Source: a virus. From it: DNA of 23,825 bases. The position numbers and the translations under genes were made by a program. The DNA lies in the IMG/VR virus record IMGVR_UViG_3300025118_000148, positions 1 through 23,825 of that record. One strand, written 5' to 3'. Position 1 is the stretch's first letter, and the number at the start of each line of letters is the position of its first letter. Under the pieces are notes generated by a model. It saw only the letters and a list, made by a program, of their open reading frames with translations, searched no databases and was not told where the DNA came from. Positions 7,420-16,900 of the stretch are shown here, in pieces.

Positions 7420-10109
7420 TATGCTGCTCTTTCTATTACATCTAAGCTAGGATTAACAAAAACATCTCTGGGTCCAACTGCTATACCTACTCTCTGCACA
7501 AATTCATCATCTGCATCAGGAATAGTTGCAGTTACAAGACCTGCTGTATCATCATCTACATACATTATTGCACCTTCGGTCAAATCACCACCAAAACCAT
7601 CTGAATCATTATAAATTCCGTGTGTTAATATTTTTATTGCACCACCATCAGAAGCACCTGTAACTGCTACACCAATACAAGGCATAGTGCCTACAGCATT
7701 TCCCTGAGCTTTTGCAACTCTACCATCTGCTGTATGAACATAAACAGCATTTCCTATTGCTATAGTTCCATTTGATATAAAATTAAGAACAATACCAGTA
7801 TAAGTATCATTAGCAAGTGCCGAAGCACCTAGTGAATCAATCACTATAGGAGTACCAGATAAAGTACCACCTGTAGTTCCATCGTGAGTAAGTTTTACAT
7901 CACTACCTACACCTAAGTTAAGTACAGCACTATCTGTAATCAGCGTAACGTCATCTCCAAATATTCCATCTAGTGCTACGCTTAATCCACCATCTGTTTG
8001 AAGTGAACCATCTGTAGTTGAAGTTGCATTAGTAGTATCATCTGTTTTTATAATTCCACTTGCTACTATCGTGCTTGTAGTTAGGGCTCCTGTTGCAAGT
8101 GTTCCACCACCTACTGTAAGAGTTTCAGATGAATGAGTTAAAGTAATATCACCATTGTTTAAGTTTATTACTGAACCACTTGCTAAAAATAAATCTGACC
8201 ACATTTTGGAGCCAGTACCCAAGGCTATGCCATCACTTGTAGTTGGTGAAAATTCATTAGCAGCCAAAGTTATTTCGTTTGCATCACCTACTCTAAATAT
8301 AATATTGTCATCAGTAGTAAAATCAATTAAATTGTGTGCATCTCTACCTACTTTAGTGCTTGAATTTAATATAGTAGTTATGCCTGTTTGAGCACCTGCT
8401 AGTAATACAGCAGTGCCTTCAACAGTTATTGCACCTGAACTTGCTCTTGCTATTGTTGTATCTGAAGCATGACCTAGTTCAATAGTATCTGTTTGAGTCT
8501 TACCTGCAACAGTTACACCTGCTGCAGCATCTAAGATTCTAAATCCTTCTGCATCACCATTGTCTGTAAATATAAGGTCTTTGCCATCTGTGGCTAACTT
8601 AACAGTAACATCACCAGAACCACTTTCTGTAAGTCTTAGTATTTCAGCACCAAAAGCACCGTCAAGAAATTTAAATACTCCAGTGTGTGCATCAAATGAC
8701 ATATCACCGTCAATATCAAATGAAAAATGTGCTGCTGCTGCATCGTCATCTGTACTTGTTACAGTTGTTGCTCCGTGAGTTGTTGTAACTATTGTTACTT
8801 TATCTCCAGTATCACTACTGTCTGTAATAGTAATTGTGCCTGCGTTTAAATTAATTTGGTCTACTGTTAAATCAGTTAAAGTTCCAAGGGATGTGACGTT
8901 TGGTTGGGCTGCAACACTAAGTTGTCCTCCTGATGTTAAAGCTGCAGTGCTACCTGTAGTAAGCCCTCCTGCAATGATTGTATCTCCAGAAGAATCAATA
9001 CTGAATTTAGTTGCTCCACCTACTGCAGCACCAGTATCAATTTTAAATATATCACTATCGTCATCATCTACACCGATAGTCCATTCATCTGTGCCATTAA
9101 TATCAAATGTAATTCTTGGGTCACCAGATGAACCTGCGCCAATTTCAAGGTCTCCTGCTCCATCATAAGTAAGAGTAGACTCTGCATCTAGTTCTGTTAT
9201 TGTAGAACCAATAGTAACAATTTCATTAGCAGTTGCGTTGTTTAATGCTGTTACTGATGCAGTTGGTACTGTTGCCCATTTAACACCACCTGTTTGACTA
9301 CTATCTGCAGTAAGAACGTGGTCATTAGTTCCAACTGCCTTTACATCCATACTACCTGTACCAGTTCCTACAACCAGTCCACCTTTGGCTATTGCCGATA
9401 TATCTGCTTCAATTCCACCTACTTCGTGTTTAAGAGTGCCATCGTTAGCAGTCATTACTTGAACTGCAACAGGAGCACCAGAGCCGTCTGCTACAACCAT
9501 TTTACCGTCTGTAGCACCAACAAGCCCTGTACCACCATAGGCTAACGCTATTGCAGTACCGTTCCAAACACCTGTGGCTATTGTTCCAAGTGTTGTAAGT
9601 GATGAGGATGTAACACCACTACCTAAAGTGTTGTTAGAAAGAACTGTAGTGCCGTTTACTTTAAATGTTTTGCCACTGGCTATATCTACGTTTTCTGAAA
9701 AATCAAAATCTCCAGTAGCGTTTGTAAATGTAATTGTCTTATCAGTACCAGCTTTTATTGTTAATCCACCACCATCAGCATTAGCATCACTAGGAGAACC
9801 AACTTTGTTTAACTCCATGTTTTTGTCTTCAACCTGAATGGTTGCAACGTTTGCTGTGATTGTGTCACCAGATACTGTTAGGTCACCACCTACTGTAATA
9901 TCTTCTGCCCAAGCTAAACCTGTTGATGTGCTTGAGTCTGCAATAAGTATTTTATTGTTTGTACCTATTGCTAATTTGTCCCAAGTGCTTCCTGTGTAAA
10001 CTAAAATATCACCTTTAGCCTCAGTTAAACCTGTTATATCAGTGTGACTCGCACTATCTAATGTGTGCGAACCCATTTTGCCAAGACTGGCAGCTTTTAC
10101 TCCTAACAT
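7419..10109 (-). CDS. Long fibre/structural protein with repetitive beta-rich sequence
   Basis: An 896-residue, Thr/Ser/Gly/Asp-rich protein of low-complexity beta structure. It opens with GKMGSHTLDSASHTDITGL and the GDILVYTGSTWDKLAIG unit common in phage fibres, followed by LAWAEDITVGGDLTVSGDTI. Repeated units of the form GDLTVSGDTI, TGSTAALTSGGQLSV and GNGTAIALAYGGTG-like linkers fill the middle; there is no coiled coil and no membrane segment. About 770-896 forms a separate compact domain (AIGNAVYVHTADGRVAKAQG, IGVAVTGASDGGAIKILTHG) similar in style to DUF2190-type decoration domains. Likely a head- or tail-associated fibre. The upstream ribosome-binding site is GGTGGA; the 127-aa gene stops immediately before its ATG. 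Few or no cysteines, as expected for extended fibres. Confidence 0.75.
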   Translation of the reverse strand: MLGVKAASLGKMGSHTLDSASHTDITGLTEAKGDILVYTGSTWDKLAIGTNNKILIADSSTSTGLAWAEDITVGGDLTVSGDTITANVATIQVEDKNMELNKVGSPSDANADGGGLTIKAGTDKTITFTNATGDFDFSENVDIASGKTFKVNGTTVLSNNTLGSGVTSSSLTTLGTIATGVWNGTAIALAYGGTGLVGATDGKMVVADGSGAPVAVQVMTANDGTLKHEVGGIEADISAIAKGGLVVGTGTGSMDVKAVGTNDHVLTADSSQTGGVKWATVPTASVTALNNATANEIVTIGSTITELDAESTLTYDGAGDLEIGAGSSGDPRITFDINGTDEWTIGVDDDDSDIFKIDTGAAVGGATKFSIDSSGDTIIAGGLTTGSTAALTSGGQLSVAAQPNVTSLGTLTDLTVDQINLNAGTITITDSSDTGDKVTIVTTTHGATTVTSTDDDAAAAHFSFDIDGDMSFDAHTGVFKFLDGAFGAEILRLTESGSGDVTVKLATDGKDLIFTDNGDAEGFRILDAAAGVTVAGKTQTDTIELGHASDTTIARASSGAITVEGTAVLLAGAQTGITTILNSSTKVGRDAHNLIDFTTDDNIIFRVGDANEITLAANEFSPTTSDGIALGTGSKMWSDLFLASGSVINLNNGDITLTHSSETLTVGGGTLATGALTTSTIVASGIIKTDDTTNATSTTDGSLQTDGGLSVALDGIFGDDVTLITDSAVLNLGVGSDVKLTHDGTTGGTLSGTPIVIDSLGASALANDTYTGIVLNFISNGTIAIGNAVYVHTADGRVAKAQGNAVGTMPCIGVAVTGASDGGAIKILTHGIYNDSDGFGGDLTEGAIMYVDDDTAGLVTATIPDADDEFVQRVGIAVGPRDVFVNPSLDVIERAA

Positions 10110-10493
10110 CTAATCCACCCCTGTATTTACATATAAATATGTTGAATTGCCATCCGGTGTAGAACCATAAGTTAATCTTATGATGTAATACGGGAATGGG
10201 TCGCTACAACACTCATATCCTCCAGTTGTTGCTGCAGTAGTAAATGAACCTATGCTTACTGTTCCTGCACTTCCTACTGCACCATCAGAAGTTTGACTTC
10301 CGTATAATGTCGTAGTTAAAGTTTGGTCTGCTCCATTATAAACATGAATTGCTTGCACTGACTTTCCATTGCCACTAAATATATAATCATGGTTATCGGT
10401 ATCGTCAGCAGTCAATGTTGCAGATAAATATATAGGTATAGAGGCTGAATAAATATTTAAATCACTGTTAACTTGCCCTAATGCTGTTGCCAT
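10110..10493 (-). CDS. Beta-rich structural protein (127 aa)
   Basis: The 127-residue product begins MATALGQVNSDLNIYSASIP and continues in alternating strands (AIHVYNGADQTLTTTLYGSQ, VSIGSFTTAATTGGY, YYIIRLTYGSTPDGNSTYLY) consistent with a single beta-sandwich. A vicinal Cys-Cys pair occurs in GGYECCSDPF (about 94-97). AAAGGA stands upstream of the ATG. The gene directly abuts the long fibre gene and probably makes an attachment or cap protein used with it. Such small sandwiches occur as head-fibre bases and tail completion proteins; I cannot choose between these. Confidence 0.7.
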   Translation of the reverse strand: MATALGQVNSDLNIYSASIPIYLSATLTADDTDNHDYIFSGNGKSVQAIHVYNGADQTLTTTLYGSQTSDGAVGSAGTVSIGSFTTAATTGGYECCSDPFPYYIIRLTYGSTPDGNSTYLYVNTGVD

Positions 10494-10502
10494 TATTATC
10501 CT

Positions 10503-10862
10503 TTAAAAATATAATTTACCAGTTGAAGATTCTTCTCTCTTCTTCCAATATTGTTTCATTTCTCTAATTATTTTACCAATTTCTTTTCTTTCATCCGTAG
10601 TTGGTTTACGTTTATGTTCCTTCTCTCTTTGTTCTAAAAGCCACTTTTCGTAAGCATTTCCTGCTAAGTCTTCTATCTCAGCTTTCGAATGGGTGTTATC
10701 ACCTAATACTCTAAGTTCAAATAACTTTCCTGTTAGTGGGTCTTTAACTTTAAAATGATAAGCCTTTACACCTGTGTCTCCACCTAAGTCTACGACACGG
10801 GTTACAACTGAACCTTCTGGGGTCCATAGCCCATCTATATTTCCGTTATATTCCGTTACCAT
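10503..10862 (-). CDS. Hypothetical protein with basic helical C-terminus (119 aa)
   Basis: Residues 1-60 are beta-rich (NGNIDGLWTPEGSVVTRVVDLG, read in short strands, then AYHFKVKDPLTGKLFELRVLGD). Residues 60-112 are helical and strongly charged (EKWLLEQREKEHKRKPTTDE, EIGKIIREMKQYWKKREESS). It starts at ATG 10862, nine bases below a long inverted repeat, without an obvious ribosome-binding site, in contrast to its neighbours. It lies between decoration-like and beta-rich virion genes. Function unknown; the basic helix could contact DNA or another virion protein. Confidence 0.7.
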   Translation of the reverse strand: MVTEYNGNIDGLWTPEGSVVTRVVDLGGDTGVKAYHFKVKDPLTGKLFELRVLGDNTHSKAEIEDLAGNAYEKWLLEQREKEHKRKPTTDERKEIGKIIREMKQYWKKREESSTGKLYF

Positions 10863-10871
10863 AATTTAACG

Positions 10872-10910
10872 TGATAAGGGTGCCCAAAGAAGGTAAAAAC
10901 ACCCTTATCA
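10872..10910. other. Perfect 11-bp inverted repeat between two structural genes
   Basis: TGATAAGGGTG (10872-10882) and CACCCTTATCA (10900-10910) are perfect arms around a 17-base loop. The element fills most of the 64-bp gap after the decoration-like gene. On the minus-strand message the stem is followed by CGTTAAATT, not a U-run, so it is a weak candidate for an intrinsic terminator. More likely it is a partial attenuator or a 3'-end stabiliser for the abundant capsid/decoration message; it also sits right before the next start codon and might limit its translation. Confidence 0.7.
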
Positions 10911-10926
10911 TTAAGTTAGAATGTTA

Positions 10927-11679
10927 TTAATCTAAGTTTTGTAGGAATACAGTGTGGTATTCATCATTCACACCAGCCTTACCGTGCAATCTTCCTAATG
11001 CTGGAGTTGTATCTCCAGATACTGCAAGTAATTGTCCTGCGTGGGTTGAACTTTGTCCTACCAATGTTCCTACTGCTGGGTTTCCATCCATTGCTACAGC
11101 AGCAATACCTGCTGTTTGAATCCATCCATAGTAGTCTGCAGTGAAACTTCTTGTTGTAACTCCAACGAATCTTCCTGCAATTGCAGCAGGTGCAACTACG
11201 ATGTCCTTGTAAGGACTCTTAATTAAACCTGCAGTTTCAGTTCCTGCTGTGATAGCAGTTCTAAAACCATCTTCTTCGTCAATGGTAATTACACCAGTGC
11301 CTGAAGAATCTATCGCTGGATGCGATTTAATTTTATAAAACTCATGTGGGTTTGCTGATGTTCCTAAAATTGGTAAGTTAAAAAACAAGTACCCTTCAGC
11401 GTAAAGGTTTTTTGCTGCTGCTGTTGCACCAAGAGTTATGCTTATTGTAGTGTCACCGGCTGATGGTGAACTTGCTACTACCAAGTCTTCGTCATGGTTT
11501 CCTTCAACTGCTTCTGAAGCTGTTACTAAACCTTCAGTTATTGCTGTACCTCCATTGTGTGCGTATTTGAATCTTCTTCCGTCTTTAAACGTCATAGTTG
11601 TACCTAGAGGATGTCTCTGGTCGGAAGTTTCTTCTTTTTCCCAGCCGTATTTACCGGCTATTGTATTTGGAAAAGACAT
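10927..11679 (-). CDS. Putative capsid decoration/head protein
   Basis: A 250-residue protein beginning MSFPNTIAGKYGWEKEETSD. The N-terminal segment (HPLGTTMTFKDGRRFKYAHN) is followed by beta structure and a C-terminal half with YYGWIQTAGIAAVAMDGNPA, VGTLVGQSSTHAGQLLAVSG and ALGRLHGKAGVNDEYHTVFL. The YGWIQTxG unit with repeated 'value-tag' strands resembles small beta-barrel decoration proteins of the DUF2190 type. It comes two genes after the major capsid gene and has its own strong site (AAGGAGAT), which fits a high-copy head protein. No catalytic motifs. Its ATG overlaps the stop of the preceding gene by one base. A head-tail junction protein is an alternative. Confidence 0.6.
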   Translation of the reverse strand: MSFPNTIAGKYGWEKEETSDQRHPLGTTMTFKDGRRFKYAHNGGTAITEGLVTASEAVEGNHDEDLVVASSPSAGDTTISITLGATAAAKNLYAEGYLFFNLPILGTSANPHEFYKIKSHPAIDSSGTGVITIDEEDGFRTAITAGTETAGLIKSPYKDIVVAPAAIAGRFVGVTTRSFTADYYGWIQTAGIAAVAMDGNPAVGTLVGQSSTHAGQLLAVSGDTTPALGRLHGKAGVNDEYHTVFLQNLD

Positions 11680-12080
11680 TAAACTATCTCCTTATTATTT
11701 ACGGGTTTCTTATACACCCCGTCACCAACCGATGTTTGTTTATTTGAAGAAGAGGCAGGAACTCGGTCAATGTTTACATCCACTGCCTCTTCTTTTTTTA
11801 TTGTAGTCTTAGTCTTTGCATTTAAGCAATGCCTGCATTCGCAGTCATCTGTAGGTGGATACGCATACGCCCCTTTTCGAGCCATTGATTTTAAGTAGTC
11901 AGGGTTTCCCGGAACATTAGGAATTGCTCTGCCTTTTCTAAAACCAATATCACCACTAGAATTTAATTTATCTATGTGCCAATATAGCGTGGTTTTAGCC
12001 TGCCAGTTATCTACCATATCCCAAGAGTAACCTGCACTTACAAGTTCCTGTCTCATTGCTTGACGTTCTTTAGTATCCAT
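11679..12080 (-). CDS. Hypothetical protein with Cys-x-Cys-x-x-Cys motif (133 aa)
   Basis: The product begins MDTKERQAMRQELVSAGYSW and has a helical N-terminal half (WDMVDNWQAKTTLYWHIDKL). The loop FRKGRAIPNVPGNPDYLKSM follows, then KGAYAYPPTDDCECRHCLNA near residues 80-99, whose CxCxxC arrangement could take part in metal binding. The last 45 residues are polar and probably disordered. AGGAGAT precedes the ATG. It lies between the major capsid protein and the decoration-like protein, so a head-assembly role is plausible, but I recognise no family. Confidence 0.75.
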   Translation of the reverse strand: MDTKERQAMRQELVSAGYSWDMVDNWQAKTTLYWHIDKLNSSGDIGFRKGRAIPNVPGNPDYLKSMARKGAYAYPPTDDCECRHCLNAKTKTTIKKEEAVDVNIDRVPASSSNKQTSVGDGVYKKPVNNKEIV

Positions 12081-12099
12081 TTTATCTCCTAATTATTGC

Positions 12100-12984
12100 T
12101 TATGCGTTAGTTGCTGGTGCTGTTGCATCAAAAGTTAAAGCTGCTCCTCTAGAGTCATCAATCTCAAACACACCATAGTCTGCTGTGATTACGATTTCAG
12201 TTGCTCTCATTGAGGCATCTCTTTGTCTTTCAGTTCTAGTGTCTACTGATTTAAGTACACCTAGGGCTGATTTGTCTGCAATTACACCTACAGTTGTTGC
12301 TGCAGTGCTGTTATCAAGGTTTCCATCTTCAAAGATTGGAACTCCGTTAAGAGGTCTTAGTCCACTGAAGAAGTTTCCTAATAATTCTTTAGACCAGCCA
12401 TCTGGGACTGGGTATGTTTGTGATGCTGTTACTGCAGTTGCAGCAAGGTCGTATACAGCAAATGGATGGTGCAATATGTAAATATTGTTTCCAAATGATG
12501 TTCCTGCTGCTCCTCCACCTTTCGCTGTGGCAATTGCACCTGCTACGTTTGCAAGAGTCATGGATTTAGTAGTAGCACCAAATGAGGTCCCATTGTTTAA
12601 TCCTGAGTATAATGCGTGAACGTCAGTGTCCTTTTTTCTTGCCATAGCATCTCCAAGCTGTCTTCCGACAATTGAAAATATGTTGTTTGCAGATTGTCTT
12701 ACTAATTTATCAGTAAGGATTACTTTTGCTCCTACTTCTGAAGCAGTAAGGTCAACTGTAGACATTCCAATTTCTTCTTCATCTACGATGTCGAATCCAT
12801 CAGTTAAGTCTGATACAGTCATTTTACCTACTTTAGGCACAGTTACCTGCTTTGCTCCTTTTGGCAAATTCATTTGCTCAATCAAAGCCATTGCAGGAGC
12901 GTTGTGCTCTTCAGTGTACCTAGCAGCAGTAATTATTATGTTCTGGGCATTTTCTAAATTCCCAGTAGTTGCTGTCTGTGGCAT
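12100..12984 (-). CDS. Major capsid protein (HK97 fold)
   Basis: The 294-residue product has the size and segment order of an HK97-fold coat protein. An N-terminal arm (MPQTATTGNLENAQNIIITA) is followed by VTVPKVGKMTVSDLTDGFDI, resembling the extended loop strand. A long spine helix (KLVRQSANNIFSIVGRQLGD, about 95-115) comes next, then a Gly/Ala/Thr-rich P-domain strand region, IYILHHPFAVYDL, GLRPLNGVPIFEDGNL, and the closing A-domain strands (MRATEIVITADYGVFEIDDS). It is directly preceded by the scaffold gene and followed by head genes, the classical order. TAGGAGA lies 10 bases ahead of the ATG, a strong site expected for the most abundant virion protein. Confidence comes mainly from position, length and fold-like segment order; no family search was possible. 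Confidence 0.85.
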   Translation of the reverse strand: MPQTATTGNLENAQNIIITAARYTEEHNAPAMALIEQMNLPKGAKQVTVPKVGKMTVSDLTDGFDIVDEEEIGMSTVDLTASEVGAKVILTDKLVRQSANNIFSIVGRQLGDAMARKKDTDVHALYSGLNNGTSFGATTKSMTLANVAGAIATAKGGGAAGTSFGNNIYILHHPFAVYDLAATAVTASQTYPVPDGWSKELLGNFFSGLRPLNGVPIFEDGNLDNSTAATTVGVIADKSALGVLKSVDTRTERQRDASMRATEIVITADYGVFEIDDSRGAALTFDATAPATNA

Positions 12985-12997
12985 TTTAAGTTATCTC

Positions 12998-13894
12998 CTA
13001 TATGTCACCGGAAGCTACTCTTGCAGCATATTCTTTGACCTTCGGGTCATTGTCACCTGCCAAGTAGCGTTCCATTAAAGTTTTTTCATTTAATGGTGCC
13101 GACTGCGATGCCTGTCCTGACTGAAGTTCTTGTGAAGGTCCTGTATTTGGAACTTTACTTTGCTGTGCATCTAGTACACGTTGTTGCTGGACTGTTAAGT
13201 CAGCAATACTATCAGCCATTGATACCATTGCATCTGGGTCAGTAGTAGCCATCAAAACATCATAAGCTGATTTTTTTCCGACTTTCTGATTAGGGTTAAT
13301 ACCCTTTTCCAAAAGCAATTGTCTCGCAGTTGCTACCTTTGCAGTATTTTCTGCTGTAGTCTGATATTGCTGCTGTTCAGTTTCTAATCTTTGTTTCTCC
13401 TGCTGCAATTGAAGCATTTGCCTCTCTTGGTTTGCAGCTTGGATAGACAGCGATTGTGCCTGCTCAGGAGCATATCCTTGCATTTCATACTGCTGTTGAA
13501 CTTCTCGTCTTTTAGCTTCTATTGTAGTTTCAGACTGACTCATTACTAACTGTTGTTGCAGTTGAGTCTGTTGATTCTGTAATTGGGCTATTTGTTTGTC
13601 ATAGGATGATTGGGCTTTACGCCATTCATCTTCTGAGTAAGAACGAGAGTCTTCAACACTCGTTGTTGGCTCAACGTTTTGAGGTGGTTCTGCACCGACT
13701 GAGTTTGGTTCTGAAGTTCCTGTTTGCTCTGCTTGTTCTGTTCCATTATTTTGTATCAATCCTTGTTGCTGTAATTCTTCATTAACAGCAGGGTCGGTAT
13801 TGTCTACAATTTCTGAAGTAGCTTCAGCAGGCTCAGAAATTTCTGAATCTGACTCAGGAGATGTTGAAATCTCAGGTTGTTTATCTGTTACCAT
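12998..13894 (-). CDS. Capsid scaffolding protein
   Basis: A 298-residue, strongly acidic and Gln-rich protein. Residues 1-85 are disordered (Glu/Ser/Pro/Thr). Residues about 90-215 are a long coiled coil dominated by Gln, Leu, Glu and Arg (QIAQLQNQQTQLQQQLVMSQ, QERQMLQLQQEKQRLETEQQ). After this a compact region occurs (QLLLEKGINPNQKVGKKSAY), and a basic-acidic C-terminal helix (TLMERYLAGDNDPKVKEYAA) of the kind that binds coat protein. Composition, order (directly ahead of the major capsid gene) and an AGGAG site support a scaffold that templates procapsid assembly and leaves before DNA packaging. No protease motif is visible in this gene. Confidence 0.85.
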   Translation of the reverse strand: MVTDKQPEISTSPESDSEISEPAEATSEIVDNTDPAVNEELQQQGLIQNNGTEQAEQTGTSEPNSVGAEPPQNVEPTTSVEDSRSYSEDEWRKAQSSYDKQIAQLQNQQTQLQQQLVMSQSETTIEAKRREVQQQYEMQGYAPEQAQSLSIQAANQERQMLQLQQEKQRLETEQQQYQTTAENTAKVATARQLLLEKGINPNQKVGKKSAYDVLMATTDPDAMVSMADSIADLTVQQQRVLDAQQSKVPNTGPSQELQSGQASQSAPLNEKTLMERYLAGDNDPKVKEYAARVASGDI

Positions 13895-13931
13895 TACAAC
13901 TCCTAATATATTTAATTTGTTTTATTGTATA

Positions 13932-16900
13932 CTATTTTTTATTTTTTTCTATAATGCTACCTATTGAAAAGTCTAATTCCTCTTTCCAATTAATAGGTGA
14001 TTCTTTTTCAATAAGTTCCATATAGTAATCTCTTGCTTCCCAAGAAGTTATTATTTTTTCTGCTAAATTACGGTCATGTTTTTTTATAGCAAGAAGTAAA
14101 TCTTCGGGCATATGGAAGTCCATTATATTAGAATTTGCAGCAACATATCTTTCCTGCTCTTCTGTCCAGTTGTAACTATCTTTGATTTCATCGTATTTAT
14201 CCCAATCGACAATAGTGCTTTTCCCACCATCTGCACTAGGTAAATATATATCTTGGTCAAACGTAGACCAATGTTGACTAAGTGCTTGCAGTTCTGCTGG
14301 AGTGCCACCATAGTAATCCATGCCGTCATCGTTGTCGCTGTCATCCCAGCCATATTCTATTTTTCCTCTATCTCTTCTTATTACTCCAAAATCTTTTCTT
14401 CCTTGTTTGTATTGGTATACAGCATCTTTTGGTGAAAGATTACCGTTTCTCATATTTACTGTTATATCGTTTAAGAGTTTAAAATAATCTAAATCTGCTG
14501 AAGTTGTATTTGGTACATCTCTATTAACATTGTCGTCAGCATAATAGGCTGCTGTAACAATTTTTTGTTGGAATGGGAGTAATTCGGTATATCTTTTGCC
14601 AAACAATTCTTTTGCTACACTTTGCTTGTCTTCATAGGAACTATTACCTACACCTATAAATTCTGCAGCAAATCCTATTCTAGGTGCTATTGGGTTATCA
14701 TAAAGTTCTATTGATTCCATCAAGCCTGAATAAATAAGTGGGGTAAGGTAATCCCTTGCTGTCTTGCCAAATTTTGAGGTTTCAACTGGGTTATATATTT
14801 CATAATCTAATTCGTTACCAAGAAAATCTGTTCCTTGTATTCCACCATATATCATTCCAGCAGTAGGGTGCAAAGCACCTCTTATTCCACCCATAAGTAA
14901 TTTTTTAGGATGAATATCGTATGGCTTACCTGTTCCAATGCCTCTAGGTTTTAAAGTTTTTTCGTCTAAAAACAGACCAAGACTATTAAGAACAATACCA
15001 GTATATTTATTGTTGCCTGCTGCTATATCGTAGGTTGTTTTTGCAATTCTTAATTTACCTTTTATCCAGTCATAAGTAGCAGTTTCGTCACCTGTTGCTT
15101 TTTCATAAAGAAACGGAATCAAAAAACCAAGTGTTGTTACCATTCCGTAAAATCTAACGTGGTCTCCAATTAATTGCTTTCTTGCTGACCAAACCATTTG
15201 TGGGTATTCAACAAAAGGTGCTATAGGAAGATATGCTCTTGCTGTCTGCATTCTGTAAGAAAAGAAAAGTTGATTCAAGATGGCAACAACTTCATCGTCA
15301 AAAATTTTTGGTCCCCTGCCAGTTGCTGCGTTAATTATTTTATTTAAACCCTCCAGTGTTTTTACTGCTCTATCACCTTCTTGTGGAGATATTTTTCGTG
15401 CTTCTCTTACAAAAGTTTCTGCAGTTCCGTCTGGCGATATATTTTTCATCATGCTTTTAAAAACATTGAATCTTAGGTTATTTAAAAATCCTGAGTGAAA
15501 TGCTGCAGATGCTCTAATTATTGGACCAATTACTGAATAATCTGGCAATTTGTCTAAAAATGTAGGAATAAATTGTTCTTCTCTGTCTACAAGAGAGGTG
15601 CTTAAACTATCTGTAATTTCAAGACCGGTTTGCTTTGCGTATTCAAAGTCTGGGTCTTCAGCATATTTTTCCAATTCTATTCGTTGAACATAAGGGTCAA
15701 ATTTATTTATAAGCATTGCTCGCTTTGCTTCTTTTAAAGCAGGTGGGATTGACTTAGCCCAAGACAATGGTCTTGCAAACATATAATAACCACCCTGCCT
15801 AGCCAATGCAGACACTTCTGCAGTTGCCATCATTGTTCTAGGTACATTCCAAATTTGAGAAAAAGCATCTAATGCCCTTTCCTTTTTACTTCTAAGTTTT
15901 GATAATGCCTTATAAATATCTTTACCTAACGCTTTTTCAAGCAGTGCTCTTTCTCGTGCATTAGGAAGTTTGCCTTGCATTCCAAATTTAATATTTTGGG
16001 GTTTTGTGCCAACTTTATATTGTGTGCCACCAAGTAATTTTACCAAGGCTATGAATGCAGTGTTTTGGTCTACTTGGTTTGCTATTCTTGTTGTTATTAA
16101 TGTGTTAATTTCATTTACATCATTATTATCAAAAATTGCTTGATATAAAGTTTTTCCATAATCACCTCTTTGTGAGGTTATCTCATCGGCAGTTAATGTT
16201 ACAAAGCCATTTGTACCAGTAATCTTTCCTCTATATATAGGGCTAACTCCAGCCCGGTTAGCATTGAATATAATAGAATTTTTAAGGGTTTTAATATTAT
16301 CATCTATTGCAAAACCTTGGTATCTCGGACCAGTTCGTTTTGCTTCTTTATTTAATTTTCTTGTTGCTTCATCAAAAGATTCTCTTACAGTTTTGTTTGC
16401 GTTGTAATTTGCATCAAAAGGATTTTGTCCTTCTTCTAAATTTTTACTTCTTGTTTCAATAAAACCTCTTGTTTTTGCATCTTTTACCCTTACCTCGTTT
16501 ATATTTAATGTTATGTTGTTTTGTTTATCAGATGTATCTAAAACCTTTACTAATTTTTCTAGTATTGATTTTTGCTTAGTAGAAAAAGGAATATTTTGAC
16601 CGTATCTCATTCTTCTTAAAATTACCGGCATCTTATTAAAAACTTCATAAAGTGCATCTTTTAACTGTGGGTTTTTCGCAAGTTCACTTTGTAAGGCAGG
16701 GTCAAATTTCTTTCCTGCTTGTTTCGTAATTAATAAATCAATAATATATCTTTGTTCATTTTCTTTTAACCAATCTTTACCGTTTGGATAGCCGTTTGCA
16801 ACAGTGTATTTTCTGTTTTTATCTGAGGCTTGAAAAATTTTACCTCTTCTAGTTTTTCCTGTCTGTGGGTCTACGCTACCAAAAATGTAATCAATTATGT

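Noticed and set aside
8155-9837. Several plus-strand frames opposite the 896-aa fibre
   Set aside because: Antisense shadows of a repetitive gene lacking start signals.
1026-10109. Diversity-generating retroelement acting on the fibre genes
   Set aside because: No reverse transcriptase and no template/variable repeat pair seen in the window.
13895-13931. Terminator in the T-rich gap between scaffold and giant protein genes
   Set aside because: The gap is AT-rich but has no stem, and genes on both sides are read in the same direction.
14123-14353. Minus-strand frame of 76 codons inside the giant protein gene
   Set aside because: Shadow frame in the acidic 3' part of the giant gene; no independent support.
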